A stretch of 64,000 nucleotides of DNA from Bacteroidota bacterium (lineage in GTDB: Bacteria > Bacteroidota > Bacteroidia > Bacteroidales > Paludibacteraceae). Location: the NCBI GenBank assembly GCA_017860295.1, contig JAFNAS010000009.1:1-64000 (forward strand). Reading direction: 5' to 3'. The notes under the pieces are model-generated. The model was not told the origin of the DNA, searched no databases, and saw only the letters and a program-made list of their open reading frames with translations. The position numbers and the translations under genes are program-made. Below are positions 16,280-26,500 of this stretch, in pieces. The stretch's first letter is position 1; each line of letters starts with the position of its first letter.

Positions 16280-18718
16280 TTATTGAACATCCATCATATT
16301 CTCATTATTATTCAGCTCATCATTTGCCTGTCTGTTTTTTTGCTTATGAGCCGTTTTTCCATTACCGAAATTATAAGACAGATTGACACCTATTACTCTT
16401 CCATTAAAATAGCTTTCAGTTTGCTGAGTAAAATTTGTCCCCCATGAATCGACTCTGAATTTTCGTGAGTTGAAGACATCCCGTACATTGAAATTAGCCG
16501 TCAATTTTCTATTAAAAAACGATTTTCTTAATCCGAAATCAAGCGAATAATTTCCCTGATTCTTACCCTGAGCCACGTAATAAGGAGCATTATATGCACC
16601 TATAAGCTGCATCGAAAAATTGGCTGGCAACATAACATTGGCTATCGATTTAACATTCCATGAAAAACTTTCCTTGCCTTCTATATTAACCGTTGTACTA
16701 CCCACCATATACTGACCCTCATGTAAATTACTATAAAATCCATTGAACGTCGTAGTAAGACTTAAAATCCGAAAAAAACTATTTTTCAGAACGGTCTCAA
16801 GGCCTGCAGATTCTGTTTTTGCGCCATTCATAGTGGTATTCATCATAATACCTCCATCCAGCCATTGAACCGATTGCATTACATCCGTAGTATATCGATA
16901 ATACAAAGATGCTGAAAGAGAGTGCATGTCCCAGCTTTTCAAATAATTCAGTTCAAATGAATTGGTATATTCCGGAGTTAATTTTGGATTTCCAAAATAC
17001 CAGCTCGTAGAATCCGAGGTATCGATAAACGGATTCAAAGAACGCCCACGGGGACGATTCAAGCGACGAGTATAATTCAATTGAAATTCATTACTTTTGT
17101 TCATGGCATAACTCAGATAAACACTGGGAAATGGTTTTATATAATGAATCGTATAATCTTTGCCATCTGAAGTGAAACTAATATCCGAAAGTTCCCCCCT
17201 CAATCCCAATTGCGCTCCAAACTTACCCCATTTACTTGCATAAGTTGCATAAGCTGCATAATTTCTTTCCGTATAGTCAAATTCATTGCTCAAACGCGTA
17301 TCTAACAATCCGTTCGTATATCCTGTTATATCAGAATTACGAACCTCATAATGTCCATCGAATCCGGTCTCAAACTTTCCGTTTTCAGAAAATTTCTTCG
17401 TATAATCAACCTTTAGCTCCGTTTTCGGATTTTCACCGCTGGTATGCTGCGATTGTTGCGATGTCATTTGTCCCAAATTATTATATTGGATATGACCTGC
17501 ATCCGAGTTATTCGGATGATTTGAGAACGACAAAGTTGCCAATAATTCACTCCCTTTTTTATCAATTTCTTTTCTATAATTCAAGTCAATATCATACATA
17601 TTACGGTTCCCCGATGACGTATTTTCTCTCGAAAAGTTTCGTATAAGATCGTTATTTGCATCGAAAGACTGATAATTAATAGTCGATGGTGATGAGGATG
17701 AACCAAACATCATAAATCCGGAAAAACCAAGTGTACTCCTTTCGTCAAGATGAAAATCAAGACCTCCACGAATAAACGGGCCATGCATGCTGCGGGTCGA
17801 CTCAGTAGTCTGTTTAAGAAGTGATAATATATTATTAGTTAAAGGATTGATCGTATAGCGGTTACTCCATCCCCCTCCCGACATTGACATCTGTCGCATT
17901 CCGACACTGGCAAATGCATCGATTTTCGAACTATTGTAATTAATACTCACCCCCGAATTATATCCCAATTTACCACTTTTAGGAATCATCACGCCCGCCG
18001 AAACCGATCCGTAATAACCCGCTTTGCGATTTTTTTTCAGTACCAAATTGATAATACCAGCTGAACCTTCAGGATTATATTTAGCTGAAGGATTGGTAAT
18101 AAGCTCTACTTTCTCAATACTTTCGGCCGGCATCTGTTCCAATATTTGCGCCCGGTTATCGGCACTCAAACCCGAAGGTTTTCCATTAATCCACACTTCG
18201 ACGTTGGCGTTATTTCTTAACGAAATATTTCCGTCATTATCCACATCCACCGACGGAATATTACGAAGCATTTCAGAGGTAGAAGCTCCTGCAGCGGCAA
18301 TGGTCTGGTCAACCGTAAAAATTTTCTTATCGATCTCCAGTTTCATTTGCGGACCTTGCCCGCGCACCTGTACCTCATTTAAAGTCTTGCTATCTTCGGA
18401 CATGAGAATAGTTCCAAGATCGACAGCTTTCCCGGAAACTGTAATTAACTTACGAACTGTTGTATATCCGATAAAGGAAAACTCTACCTGATACTTTCCA
18501 TTATTGACCTTTGACAATAAAAAAGAGCCCTGATCATTACTGACGGCTCCTGCCACAGGTGCTTTCTGTCCCGGCTTTGTCAAAACTACATTTACAAAAC
18601 CCAGAGGAGAACTTGTCCCGATATCTTTAATCATTCCTTTAATTACAACTGTCTCCGCCAACACTCCATTCAAACTCATGACACAAGCAACAAGCAGAAC
18701 CAAATTCCTTTTCATCAA
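16280..18718 (-). CDS. TonB-dependent receptor with OMP beta-barrel (PF14905 type)
   Basis: An 812-residue outer-membrane receptor. After the signal peptide (ending GVLAE) comes a carboxypeptidase-like regulatory domain (residues about 25-110, IKGMIKDIGTSSPLGFVNVVL to LGTILM), then a plug domain (residues about 115-230, with LRNIPSVDVDNDGNISLR-ANVEVWINGKPSG and the IEKVELITNPSAKYNPEGSAGIINLVLKK block), then a C-terminal barrel of the outer membrane protein beta-barrel family. There is no SusD partner, so it is the solitary type rather than a SusC. The substrate is unknown. It stands alone, 129 bases from the phosphate operon and 160 bases from pyk. Confidence 0.85.
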   Translation of the reverse strand: MMKRNLVLLVACVMSLNGVLAETVVIKGMIKDIGTSSPLGFVNVVLTKPGQKAPVAGAVSNDQGSFLLSKVNNGKYQVEFSFIGYTTVRKLITVSGKAVDLGTILMSEDSKTLNEVQVRGQGPQMKLEIDKKIFTVDQTIAAAGASTSEMLRNIPSVDVDNDGNISLRNNANVEVWINGKPSGLSADNRAQILEQMPAESIEKVELITNPSAKYNPEGSAGIINLVLKKNRKAGYYGSVSAGVMIPKSGKLGYNSGVSINYNSSKIDAFASVGMRQMSMSGGGWSNRYTINPLTNNILSLLKQTTESTRSMHGPFIRGGLDFHLDERSTLGFSGFMMFGSSSSPSTINYQSFDANNDLIRNFSRENTSSGNRNMYDIDLNYRKEIDKKGSELLATLSFSNHPNNSDAGHIQYNNLGQMTSQQSQHTSGENPKTELKVDYTKKFSENGKFETGFDGHYEVRNSDITGYTNGLLDTRLSNEFDYTERNYAAYATYASKWGKFGAQLGLRGELSDISFTSDGKDYTIHYIKPFPSVYLSYAMNKSNEFQLNYTRRLNRPRGRSLNPFIDTSDSTSWYFGNPKLTPEYTNSFELNYLKSWDMHSLSASLYYRYTTDVMQSVQWLDGGIMMNTTMNGAKTESAGLETVLKNSFFRILSLTTTFNGFYSNLHEGQYMVGSTTVNIEGKESFSWNVKSIANVMLPANFSMQLIGAYNAPYYVAQGKNQGNYSLDFGLRKSFFNRKLTANFNVRDVFNSRKFRVDSWGTNFTQQTESYFNGRVIGVNLSYNFGNGKTAHKQKNRQANDELNNNENMMDVQ

Positions 18719-18773
18719 AAAATCGCTTTAATTATTTACGTTCACTTTTTTAATCCTCTAATACCTATAACAC

Positions 18774-18802
18774 GCAGGCTCCTCTGAAACAGAGAAGCCT
18801 GC
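18774..18802 (-). terminator. Stem-loop downstream of pyk
   Basis: A 13-bp stem GCAGGCTTCTCTG/CAGAGGAGCCTGC with an AAA/TTT loop on the minus strand (one U-G pair). No T run follows, so termination is uncertain. It lies about 75 bases after the pyk stop and before the TonB receptor gene. Confidence 0.5.
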
Positions 18803-18877
18803 TTTCATATCGATGATAATTTTTCATCAATAATAAGACATTATATATCCGATAAAGTTTAAACGCAAGAAGAAACT

Positions 18878-20326
18878 TTACCTGAAAGTCGGAAGAATAT
18901 ACTCTTTATCGTTAGAAAGTATCGTTCCCACATGATTGATTTCCAGAAAAGAAGTTCCGCCTCCCAATCCAGAGCTACCACTCAAGTAGGCCACCAAATC
19001 ATTTTGTTTAAGCAAACCTTTACGCAACAACAGACGCAATGCAGCAAAGAAATATTCACGCCTATCTTCCTTAAGAGCCTGATACATAGGAATAATTCCA
19101 TAAGACAACATCAGTTGACGCATCGGACGTTTGTCATAACAAATCGCGATTACAGGACTGGTTCCTCTGTATGCCGCCAAAAAACGAGCAGTACGACCCG
19201 TATAGGTATCCGTAATAATAGCTTTTACTCCCAGTTCTGTAGATGCTTCAGCGGCTCGGTGTGCCAAAAACGACGTAACATCAAATTCATCTTTGGAATA
19301 AGAAATAGGAATTTCGTTTTCAATCATCTTGGCCTGCTCGGCCTCCTGTGCAATACGAGCCATGGTTTTCACCGCTTCAACCGGATATTTACCATAAGCC
19401 GTTTCGCCACTCAACATCACGGCATCGGTACGCGAATAGATAGCATTGGCCACATCAGTTACTTCAGCGCGAGTAGGACGCGGATTTTTAATCATCGTGT
19501 GAAGCATCTGAGTAGCCACAATTACTGGTTTCTTTGCCATCACACACTTACGAATCAAACGACGCTGAATAGCCGGAATCTTCTCCTGAGGCACTTCGAT
19601 ACCCAGGTCGCCACGAGCTACCATCACACCGTAAGCATATTGTAAAATTTCATCGATATTATCGACTCCCTCCTGATTCTCAATCTTAGCTATGATCTTG
19701 ATTGGACTTTTATGTTCGTCCAAAATCTTCTGAATATCGAGAATATCTTGTTTGTTACGCACAAAAGAGTGCGCTATAAAGTCGAGATCATGTTTGATGG
19801 CGTACTGAATAAATTCACGGTCACGATCCGTCAGCGACGGCAAATTGATGCGAACACCCGGCACATTCACACTCTTCCGACTACCCAACACGCCGGCATT
19901 GGTTGCCTCGCAAACAAGGTATTCGTCAGTCTTATCTATCACTTTGAGGTCAATTTCACCATCATCGATCAAAATATCGTCGCCAATATTCAGATCACGA
20001 ACAAAGAACGGATATGAAACGGAAATGCACTCTTTCGTGGTTTGTTGTTGGGGATTTCCAACTACTTTAATCCTATCACCGGTATCAATATCAATATTTT
20101 CAGGAGTTATTGTCGTACGCACTTCCGGACCTTTCGTATCGACGAGCACACTAATATACTTGGATACTTTCCGAACATTTGTGACGATTTTGTTCAACCC
20201 AGCTTCATCAAGATGAGCCGTATTGAGGCGAACCACATTCATTCCCGCATTAAATAATTCGCGAAGAAATGCGGGTTCACACTGCTTATCCGAAAGCGTG
20301 GCTACAATTTTTGTGTATTTTATCAT
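18878..20326 (-). CDS. pyk: Pyruvate kinase
   Basis: Final ATP-forming step of glycolysis, phosphoenolpyruvate plus ADP to pyruvate plus ATP. The start is ATG 20326 (MIKYTKIVATLSDKQCEPAFLRELFNAGMNVVRLNTAHL), giving 482 residues; fifteen upstream codons in frame do not match the family. Visible marks are VDTKGPEVRT, the active-site IAKIENQEGVDNIDEIL, VARGDLGIEVP, KPVIVATQMLHTM, and MLSGETAYGKYPVEAV. The C-terminal allosteric domain is of the usual size. aroQ lies 186 bases upstream in the same orientation, an order also found in Bacteroides genomes as I recall. Confidence 0.96.
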   Translation of the reverse strand: MIKYTKIVATLSDKQCEPAFLRELFNAGMNVVRLNTAHLDEAGLNKIVTNVRKVSKYISVLVDTKGPEVRTTITPENIDIDTGDRIKVVGNPQQQTTKECISVSYPFFVRDLNIGDDILIDDGEIDLKVIDKTDEYLVCEATNAGVLGSRKSVNVPGVRINLPSLTDRDREFIQYAIKHDLDFIAHSFVRNKQDILDIQKILDEHKSPIKIIAKIENQEGVDNIDEILQYAYGVMVARGDLGIEVPQEKIPAIQRRLIRKCVMAKKPVIVATQMLHTMIKNPRPTRAEVTDVANAIYSRTDAVMLSGETAYGKYPVEAVKTMARIAQEAEQAKMIENEIPISYSKDEFDVTSFLAHRAAEASTELGVKAIITDTYTGRTARFLAAYRGTSPVIAICYDKRPMRQLMLSYGIIPMYQALKEDRREYFFAALRLLLRKGLLKQNDLVAYLSGSSGLGGGTSFLEINHVGTILSNDKEYILPTFR

Positions 20327-20404
20327 AAGAGTAATATGTTGATGTCTTGAAATATCAATCTTAAGAGGCAAATTTCAACAAAACATATTTGCCTGTAAAG
20401 ATAA

Positions 20405-20431
20405 TACGAAACGAAACAATTTCATTTCGTA
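20405..20431. repeat. 12-bp hairpin between aroQ and pyk
   Basis: TACGAAACGAAA (20405-20416) pairs with TTTCATTTCGTA (20420-20431) except one position, which becomes a U-G pair in the minus-strand RNA. The three-base loop makes it a tight stem in the pyk 5' untranslated region. No T run follows. Confidence 0.5.
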
Positions 20432-20512
20432 GTAATGAATTTAGAATATCAGGAAAAGGTACGTAAATTATTTCACGCTGATACAAACCGGATTCCAAAC
20501 CACTTCTGAGGG

Positions 20513-20944
20513 TTATTTGTTTGCCTTCCGTTCTATCAGTGCTTCAATAGCCAAACGGTATGAATCTAAGCCAAACCCTACAATAGTACCCATACAAGCT
20601 CCTGAGATGGTAGAATGGTGGCGATACTCTTCACGACGAAAAACGTTGGAAATATGCACTTCTATCACCGGAGATGTGATGGAACGAATTGCATCGGCAA
20701 TGGCAATGGATGTGTGCGTATAAGCCCCCGCATTCAACACAATGCCATCGATCGAAAATCCATGCTCGTGAAGCGTATCAATTATCGTGCCTTCGTGGTT
20801 GGATTGAACATAGTGGAAGTTATGTTCAGGAAAGCGGGACTTAAGATCGGAAAAAACGTCGTCGAAAGTCAACGTTCCGTAGATTTCCGGTTCTCTTTTG
20901 CCCAGCAAATTAAGGTTAGGACCATTGATAATGAGAATATTCAT
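20513..20944 (-). CDS. aroQ: Type II 3-dehydroquinate dehydratase
   Basis: Third step of the shikimate pathway, 3-dehydroquinate to 3-dehydroshikimate. The start is ATG 20944, because MNILIINGPNLNLLGKREPEIYG is the classical N-terminus; 10 codons upstream in frame are extra. Active-site residues visible are Arg17 and Tyr22 in the flexible loop, the NAGAYTHTS block and the EVHISNVFRREEYRHHS block with the catalytic histidine. The 143-residue length is standard; the enzyme forms dodecamers. A promoter box lies at 20974-20981. Confidence 0.96.
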   Translation of the reverse strand: MNILIINGPNLNLLGKREPEIYGTLTFDDVFSDLKSRFPEHNFHYVQSNHEGTIIDTLHEHGFSIDGIVLNAGAYTHTSIAIADAIRSITSPVIEVHISNVFRREEYRHHSTISGACMGTIVGFGLDSYRLAIEALIERKANK

Positions 20945-20973
20945 AAATGGTAACGATATGCTCGAATTTTCCA

Positions 20974-20981
20974 CAAAAATA
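20974..20981 (-). promoter_or_regulatory. Promoter box of aroQ
   Basis: TATTTTTG on the minus strand, 30 bases before the aroQ start. No good -33 element was found. Confidence 0.45.
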
Positions 20982-21281
20982 GCAATAATTTTTGGTTTTT
21001 ACAGGGCAGCCCATATCAAATATTGACTTTTTATGGTTTCTCTCAACAACTTTAACCCGTGATCTATATTTTTCAATCAGCAACAACACCTGATCTGTTT
21101 ACCATAACAAAAACATATCCAGCAGACGCCACTCTACAATGTGCTGTAAAACAGTGCTATAAAACATAAGTTTCGTGATAAGTTTTTAACTAAAAGTCCT
21201 TATATTGGCTTATGCAAAAATGCAAGCATTTTGCAATGTTTTTGCTTGATAACTAATTGTAAAACTTAAATCTATACAGTT
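20982..21281. other. Divergent intergenic region aroQ/fusA2
   Basis: About 300 bases without a gene. A palindromic segment TGCAAAAATGC-AA-GCATTTTGCA lies at 21213-21235, 47 bases before the EF-G start; no consensus promoter for the EF-G gene was found. Confidence 0.5.
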
Positions 21282-23441
21282 ATGAAAGTGTATCAATCAA
21301 ACGAAATTAAGAATATCTCACTTTTGGGAAGTTCGGGATCTGGGAAAACCACTCTCATAGAAGCCATGCTCTATGAGAGTGGTATTATAAAACGCCGTGG
21401 TTCAGTCGATGGACAAAACACTGTCTCCGATTACTTCCCGGTAGAACACGAGTACGGGTATTCCGTATTTTCAACTGTAACGCACGTCGAATGGAACGGC
21501 AAAAAACTCAACATGATTGACTGCCCGGGATCCGACGACTTTATCGGTGGAGTAATCACCTCGCTCAATGTCACCGACACTGCCATTATTTTGCTCAATA
21601 CCCCATACGGTGTAGAAGTGGGCACACAAAGCCACCTCCGCTACACCGAACGCTTTTCAAAACCGGTTATTTTTGTTGCAAACCAGTTGGATCACGAAAA
21701 GGCCGATTTTGACCAACTGTTGGAACAACTCAAAGAATTCTACGGAGGGAAAGTCGTTCAGATTCAATTTCCACTCAATACGGGTCCCGGCTTTAATGCC
21801 GTCATTGATGTTCTTAAAATGAAAATGTACCAATGGAAACCTGAAGGTGGGGCTCCCGAAGAACTGGAAATTCCGGACGAATACAAAGAAAAAGCCGACG
21901 ATCTGCACAACAAACTCGTAGAATCGGCAGCCGAACATGATGAAGAACTCATGGAAAAATATTTCGAACAAGGCTCACTCACCGAAGACGAGATGCGTTT
22001 CGGCATTCGCAAAGGACTTGTTCATCGCGATATTTTTCCTGTTTTTTGCGTTTGTTCTGGACGCGACATGGGTGTACGCCGTCTGATGGAATTTCTGGGC
22101 AACGTCGTTCCCTATGTTCAGGATCTTCCAAAACCAATTACAAAGAATGGTACCGAAGTGGCTCCTGATGCCACCAAACCGACCAGTCTTTTTGTCTTCA
22201 AAACAAGCATCGAACCTCATATCGGCGAAGTCTCCTATTTCAAGGTAATGTCAGGCAAGATACACGAAGGCGATGATCTTGTCAACATATCAAGAGTAAC
22301 AAAAGAGCGCATCAACCAGATATTTTCCGTTGCGGGGTCGATTCGCGATAAAGTGGAAGAGTTGGTAGCTGGTGACATCGGAGCCACAGTAAAATTAAAA
22401 GAGACCCGTACCGGCAACACCCTCAACGCCAAAGGATGTGAATATGAGTTCCCGTCCATCGCTTATCCCGATCCGAAATTCCGCCGCGCCATCAAAGCCA
22501 AGAACGAAGCCGATGCCGAAAAACTCAGCGAAATTCTTACCCGTATGCACGAAGAAGATCCGACATGGATTATTGAAATGTCGAAAGAACTGAAGCAAAC
22601 CATTGTACACGGACAGGGAGAGTTTCATCTGCGTACACTCAAATGGAGAATCGAAAACAATGATAAGGTAATGATCGATTATCTGGAACCGAAAATACCG
22701 TACCGGGAAACCATTACCAAGGCTGCTCGTGCCGATTATCGTCACAAAAAGCAATCAGGAGGTGCCGGTCAGTTCGGCGAGGTTCACTTGATCGTCGAAC
22801 CTTACTTCGAGGGAATGCCAACCCCGGATATCTATAAATTCAATGGCCAAGAATTCAAAATCAGTGTTCGCGATAAACAAGAGATTCCACTCGAATGGGG
22901 AGGTAAACTGGTATTTATCAACAGCATCGTTGGCGGAGCTATTGACGCCCGCTTTCTACCTGCCATACTGAAAGGGATTCTGGATAAAATAGAACAAGGC
23001 CCATTGACCGGTTCGTATGCACGCGATGTCCGCGTAATCATTTACGACGGAAAAATGCACCCGGTAGATTCGAACGAAATATCATTCCGTCTGGCCGGAC
23101 GTAATGCCTTCAGCACGGCTTTCAAACAAGCCAGCCCGAAACTGCTCGAGCCGGTTTACGATGTAGAAGTGCTTGCGCCTTCCGACCGCTTGGGCGATGT
23201 TATGAGCGACCTGCAGGGACGACGTGCCATCATCATGGGTATGCACAGCGAAAAAGGTTTTGAAAAACTTACAGCCAAGGTTCCGCTAAAAGAGATGTCG
23301 AGTTACTCTACCACGCTCAGTTCACTCACCGGAGGCAGAGCATCGTTTACCATGAAGTTTGCCAGCTACGAACTGGTACCGATGGATGTACAGGATAAAT
23401 TACTGAAAGAGTACGAAGCCAGTCAGCAAGACAAAGAATAA
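21282..23441 (+). CDS. fusA2: Elongation factor G paralogue (EF-G2) with degenerate GTPase motifs
   Basis: A 719-residue EF-G-like protein with all five domains. The P-loop GSSGSGKT at 16-23 is intact, but the catalytic site is not. The G3 motif reads DCPGS (residues 80-84) instead of DTPGH, replacing the catalytic histidine with serine. The switch I RGITI motif is absent (YGYSVFSTV), and G4 reads NQLD (134-137) instead of NKMD. Domains III-V look intact (KQSGGAGQFGEVHL, then SDLQGRRAIIMGM). The B. thetaiotaomicron EF-G2, as I recall, sustains translation without GTP hydrolysis and supports gut colonisation; this gene looks orthologous, which I infer. The normal fusA is not in the window. The gene is monocistronic with its own terminator. 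Confidence 0.88.
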   Translation: MKVYQSNEIKNISLLGSSGSGKTTLIEAMLYESGIIKRRGSVDGQNTVSDYFPVEHEYGYSVFSTVTHVEWNGKKLNMIDCPGSDDFIGGVITSLNVTDTAIILLNTPYGVEVGTQSHLRYTERFSKPVIFVANQLDHEKADFDQLLEQLKEFYGGKVVQIQFPLNTGPGFNAVIDVLKMKMYQWKPEGGAPEELEIPDEYKEKADDLHNKLVESAAEHDEELMEKYFEQGSLTEDEMRFGIRKGLVHRDIFPVFCVCSGRDMGVRRLMEFLGNVVPYVQDLPKPITKNGTEVAPDATKPTSLFVFKTSIEPHIGEVSYFKVMSGKIHEGDDLVNISRVTKERINQIFSVAGSIRDKVEELVAGDIGATVKLKETRTGNTLNAKGCEYEFPSIAYPDPKFRRAIKAKNEADAEKLSEILTRMHEEDPTWIIEMSKELKQTIVHGQGEFHLRTLKWRIENNDKVMIDYLEPKIPYRETITKAARADYRHKKQSGGAGQFGEVHLIVEPYFEGMPTPDIYKFNGQEFKISVRDKQEIPLEWGGKLVFINSIVGGAIDARFLPAILKGILDKIEQGPLTGSYARDVRVIIYDGKMHPVDSNEISFRLAGRNAFSTAFKQASPKLLEPVYDVEVLAPSDRLGDVMSDLQGRRAIIMGMHSEKGFEKLTAKVPLKEMSSYSTTLSSLTGGRASFTMKFASYELVPMDVQDKLLKEYEASQQDKE

Positions 23442-23494
23442 TCTATTTTCAAAACGAAAGAATGGGCAATGTTCTCTTCCATCCGCTTAAAAAC

Positions 23495-23524
23495 AGAAAG
23501 CCGTCCCTTACGAGACGGCTTTCT
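23495..23524. terminator. Bidirectional terminator, EF-G2 and rpoC
   Basis: An 11-bp stem AGAAAGCCGTC/GACGGCTTTCT with an eight-base loop lies between two converging genes. Confidence 0.85.
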
Positions 23525-23543
23525 TCATATATCACAATAATGA

Positions 23544-26500
23544 TTATTCTACTGACGCAGCCTTGCGAGCTTCTGTAATACGCTCCAGTTCATCGACAGA
23601 ACCGACAGTCATTTTCTCGAATTCGCGTTGACCGGTACCGGCCGGAATCAAATGTCCGCAGATAACGTTTTCTTTCAAACCTTCCAGCTTGTCGATTTTA
23701 CCGTTAATAGCAGCTTCATTCAATACTTTGGTCGTTTCCTGGAACGAGGCAGCCGACATAAAACTGCTGGTTTGCAATGCTGCACGGGTAATACCCTGAA
23801 GCACCTGACTCGACGTAGCAGGAATTGCATCACGGGCTTCCACTAGTCTAAGGTCTTTCCGTTTTAACGAACTGTTTTCGTCACGCAATTTACGGGCAGT
23901 AACAATTTGACCGGCTTTCATTGTTTGAGAATCGCCTGGATTCAGAACCACTTTTTTGCCCCATAAACGGTCGTTTTCTTCAAAGAAGTCATTCTTATCA
24001 ACCATCTGCTGCTCGAGGAAGCGGGTATCACCCTGATCAAGGATTTCAACCTTACGCATCATCTGACGCACGATCACTTCAAAGTGCTTGTCGTTGATCT
24101 TCACCCCTTGCAGACGATAAACATCCTGTACCTCATTCACAATATATTCCTGAACAGCAGTCGGACCTTTGATAGCCAGAATGTCGGAAGGTGTCGTTGC
24201 ACCGTCGGAAAGAGCAGTTCCGGCGCGTACATAATCACTCTCCTGTACAAGAATTTGCTTGGATAATGGAACCAGATATTTTTTTACCTCATTCATTTTA
24301 GAGGTAACAATAATCTCACGGTTACCACGTTTGATCTTACCGAATGAAACTTCACCATCGATTTCGGCCACAACAGCGGGATTCGACGGGTTACGGGCTT
24401 CGAACAACTCGGTAACACGGGGAAGACCACCGGTAATATCACCCGCTTTACCAACGGCACGCGGAATTTTCACCAACAACTGACCGGCCTTAATTACATC
24501 ACCCTCATCGAGCACCAAGTGGGCTCCCACAGGTAAGCTGTAGTTACGCAACGGAGTACCGTCTTTGTCTACCACATGTACAGTCGGGATCTTTGTCTTA
24601 TCTTTCGATTCGATAATAATTTTTTCGCGCAAACCGGTAGCTTCATCCGATTCGATTTTGTAGGTAGTATTTTCGATAATATCCTGGAATTCGAGTTTAC
24701 CACCCATTTCCGAGATGATTACCGCATTAAATGGATCCCATTCGCAAAGTAACTGACCTTTAGCTACCGTATCACCGTGTTTGGTATACAACTTAGCACC
24801 GTAAGGTACATGTTGATTGGTCAACACGATCTTGGTACGTGGATCGATCACACGAATTTCGGTCAAACGACCCACAACTACCTGATATGACTTGCCCTCT
24901 TCATCGATAGCTTCAACGCTACGAAGCTCTTCTATTTCAACAATACCGTCGTAACGAGAGACGATACTCGATTCGGCGGCAATATTCGATGCGATACCAC
25001 CCACGTGGAATGTACGCAACGTCAGCTGAGTACCCGGCTCACCGATCGACTGAGCAGCAATCACACCCACAGCCTCACCCTTGTGAACCATCTTACCGGT
25101 TGCCAGGTTACGACCGTAGCATTTTGCACAAACACCTTTTTTCGATTCACAGGTCAACACCGAACGGATTTCGACGCGTTCGATCGGAGAATCCTGAATA
25201 GCCTGTGCAACATCTTCGGTAATTTCTTCTCCCGAACGAACCAGAATCTCTCCGGTCAACGGATGTTGAATATCGTGCAGTGATACACGACCCAGAATTC
25301 TTTCGTAGAGAGAGGCAATCACCTCTTCATTATTTTTAAGTTCAACGGCAGTCAGACCACGCAACGTGCCACAGTCTTCTTCGTTGATAATAACATCTTG
25401 CGATACATCGACCAGACGACGGGTCAAATAACCAGCATCCGCTGTTTTCAACGCGGTATCGGCCAAACCTTTACGGGCACCGTGGGTAGAGATAAAGTAC
25501 TCCAACACAGACAAACCCTCTTTAAAGTTAGCCAAAATCGGGTTTTCAATGATCTGACCACCTTCGGCACCTGATTTTTGAGGTTTCGCCATCAAACCAC
25601 GCATACCGGAGAGCTGACGAATCTGCTCTTTAGAACCACGGGCTCCGGAGTCCAACATCATGTAAACAGAGTTGAAACCCTGGTTGTCGCTCGAAAGCTG
25701 CTTCATCAAAATATTCGACAAACGCGAGTTGACGTGTGTCCAGGTATCGATGATCTGGTTGTAACGTTCGTTGTAAGTGATGAAACCCATGTTGTAGTTG
25801 TTCAGGATCTCTTCCACTTCGTCGTAACCTTCCTGCACCAAAGCTTCTTTTTCGGCCGGAATAATTACGTCGCCAAGGTTGAACGACAAACCACCCTTGA
25901 ATGCCATCTTGTAACCCAGGTCCTTGATATCATCGAGGAACTTAGCAGTTACAGCTACACCACATACTTTAATGATGTTACCGATGATATCACGCAACGA
26001 TTTCTTGGAAAGCAATTCGTTGATGAAACCCATCTGTTTGGGTACGCACTTGTTAAAGATTACGCGACCTACAGTTGTTTCGATAAGCATCTGCTCCAGT
26101 TCTCCCTTTTCGTTCAGGTCGTCATGAAGCACTTTAATTTTAGCGTGCAGAGCTACTTTGCCTTCGTTCAGGGCAATTTCAACCTCTTCCACACCGTAGA
26201 AAGTCATGCCTTCCCCTTTTGCACCCGGACGCGGTTTGGTAATGTAGTACAAACCGAGTACCATGTCCTGCGAAGGAACGGTGATAGGCGCACCGTTAGC
26301 CGGGTTCAGAATATTGTGCGATGCAAGCATCAACATTTGCGCTTCCACTACGGCTTCGTTGCTCAACGGAAGGTGAACAGCCATCTGGTCACCGTCGAAG
26401 TCGGCGTTGAAAGCCGTACATGCCAACGGGTGCAACTGAATAGCCTTACCTTCGATCATTTTGGGCTGGAAAGCCTGAATACCCAAACGGTGCAGAGTCG

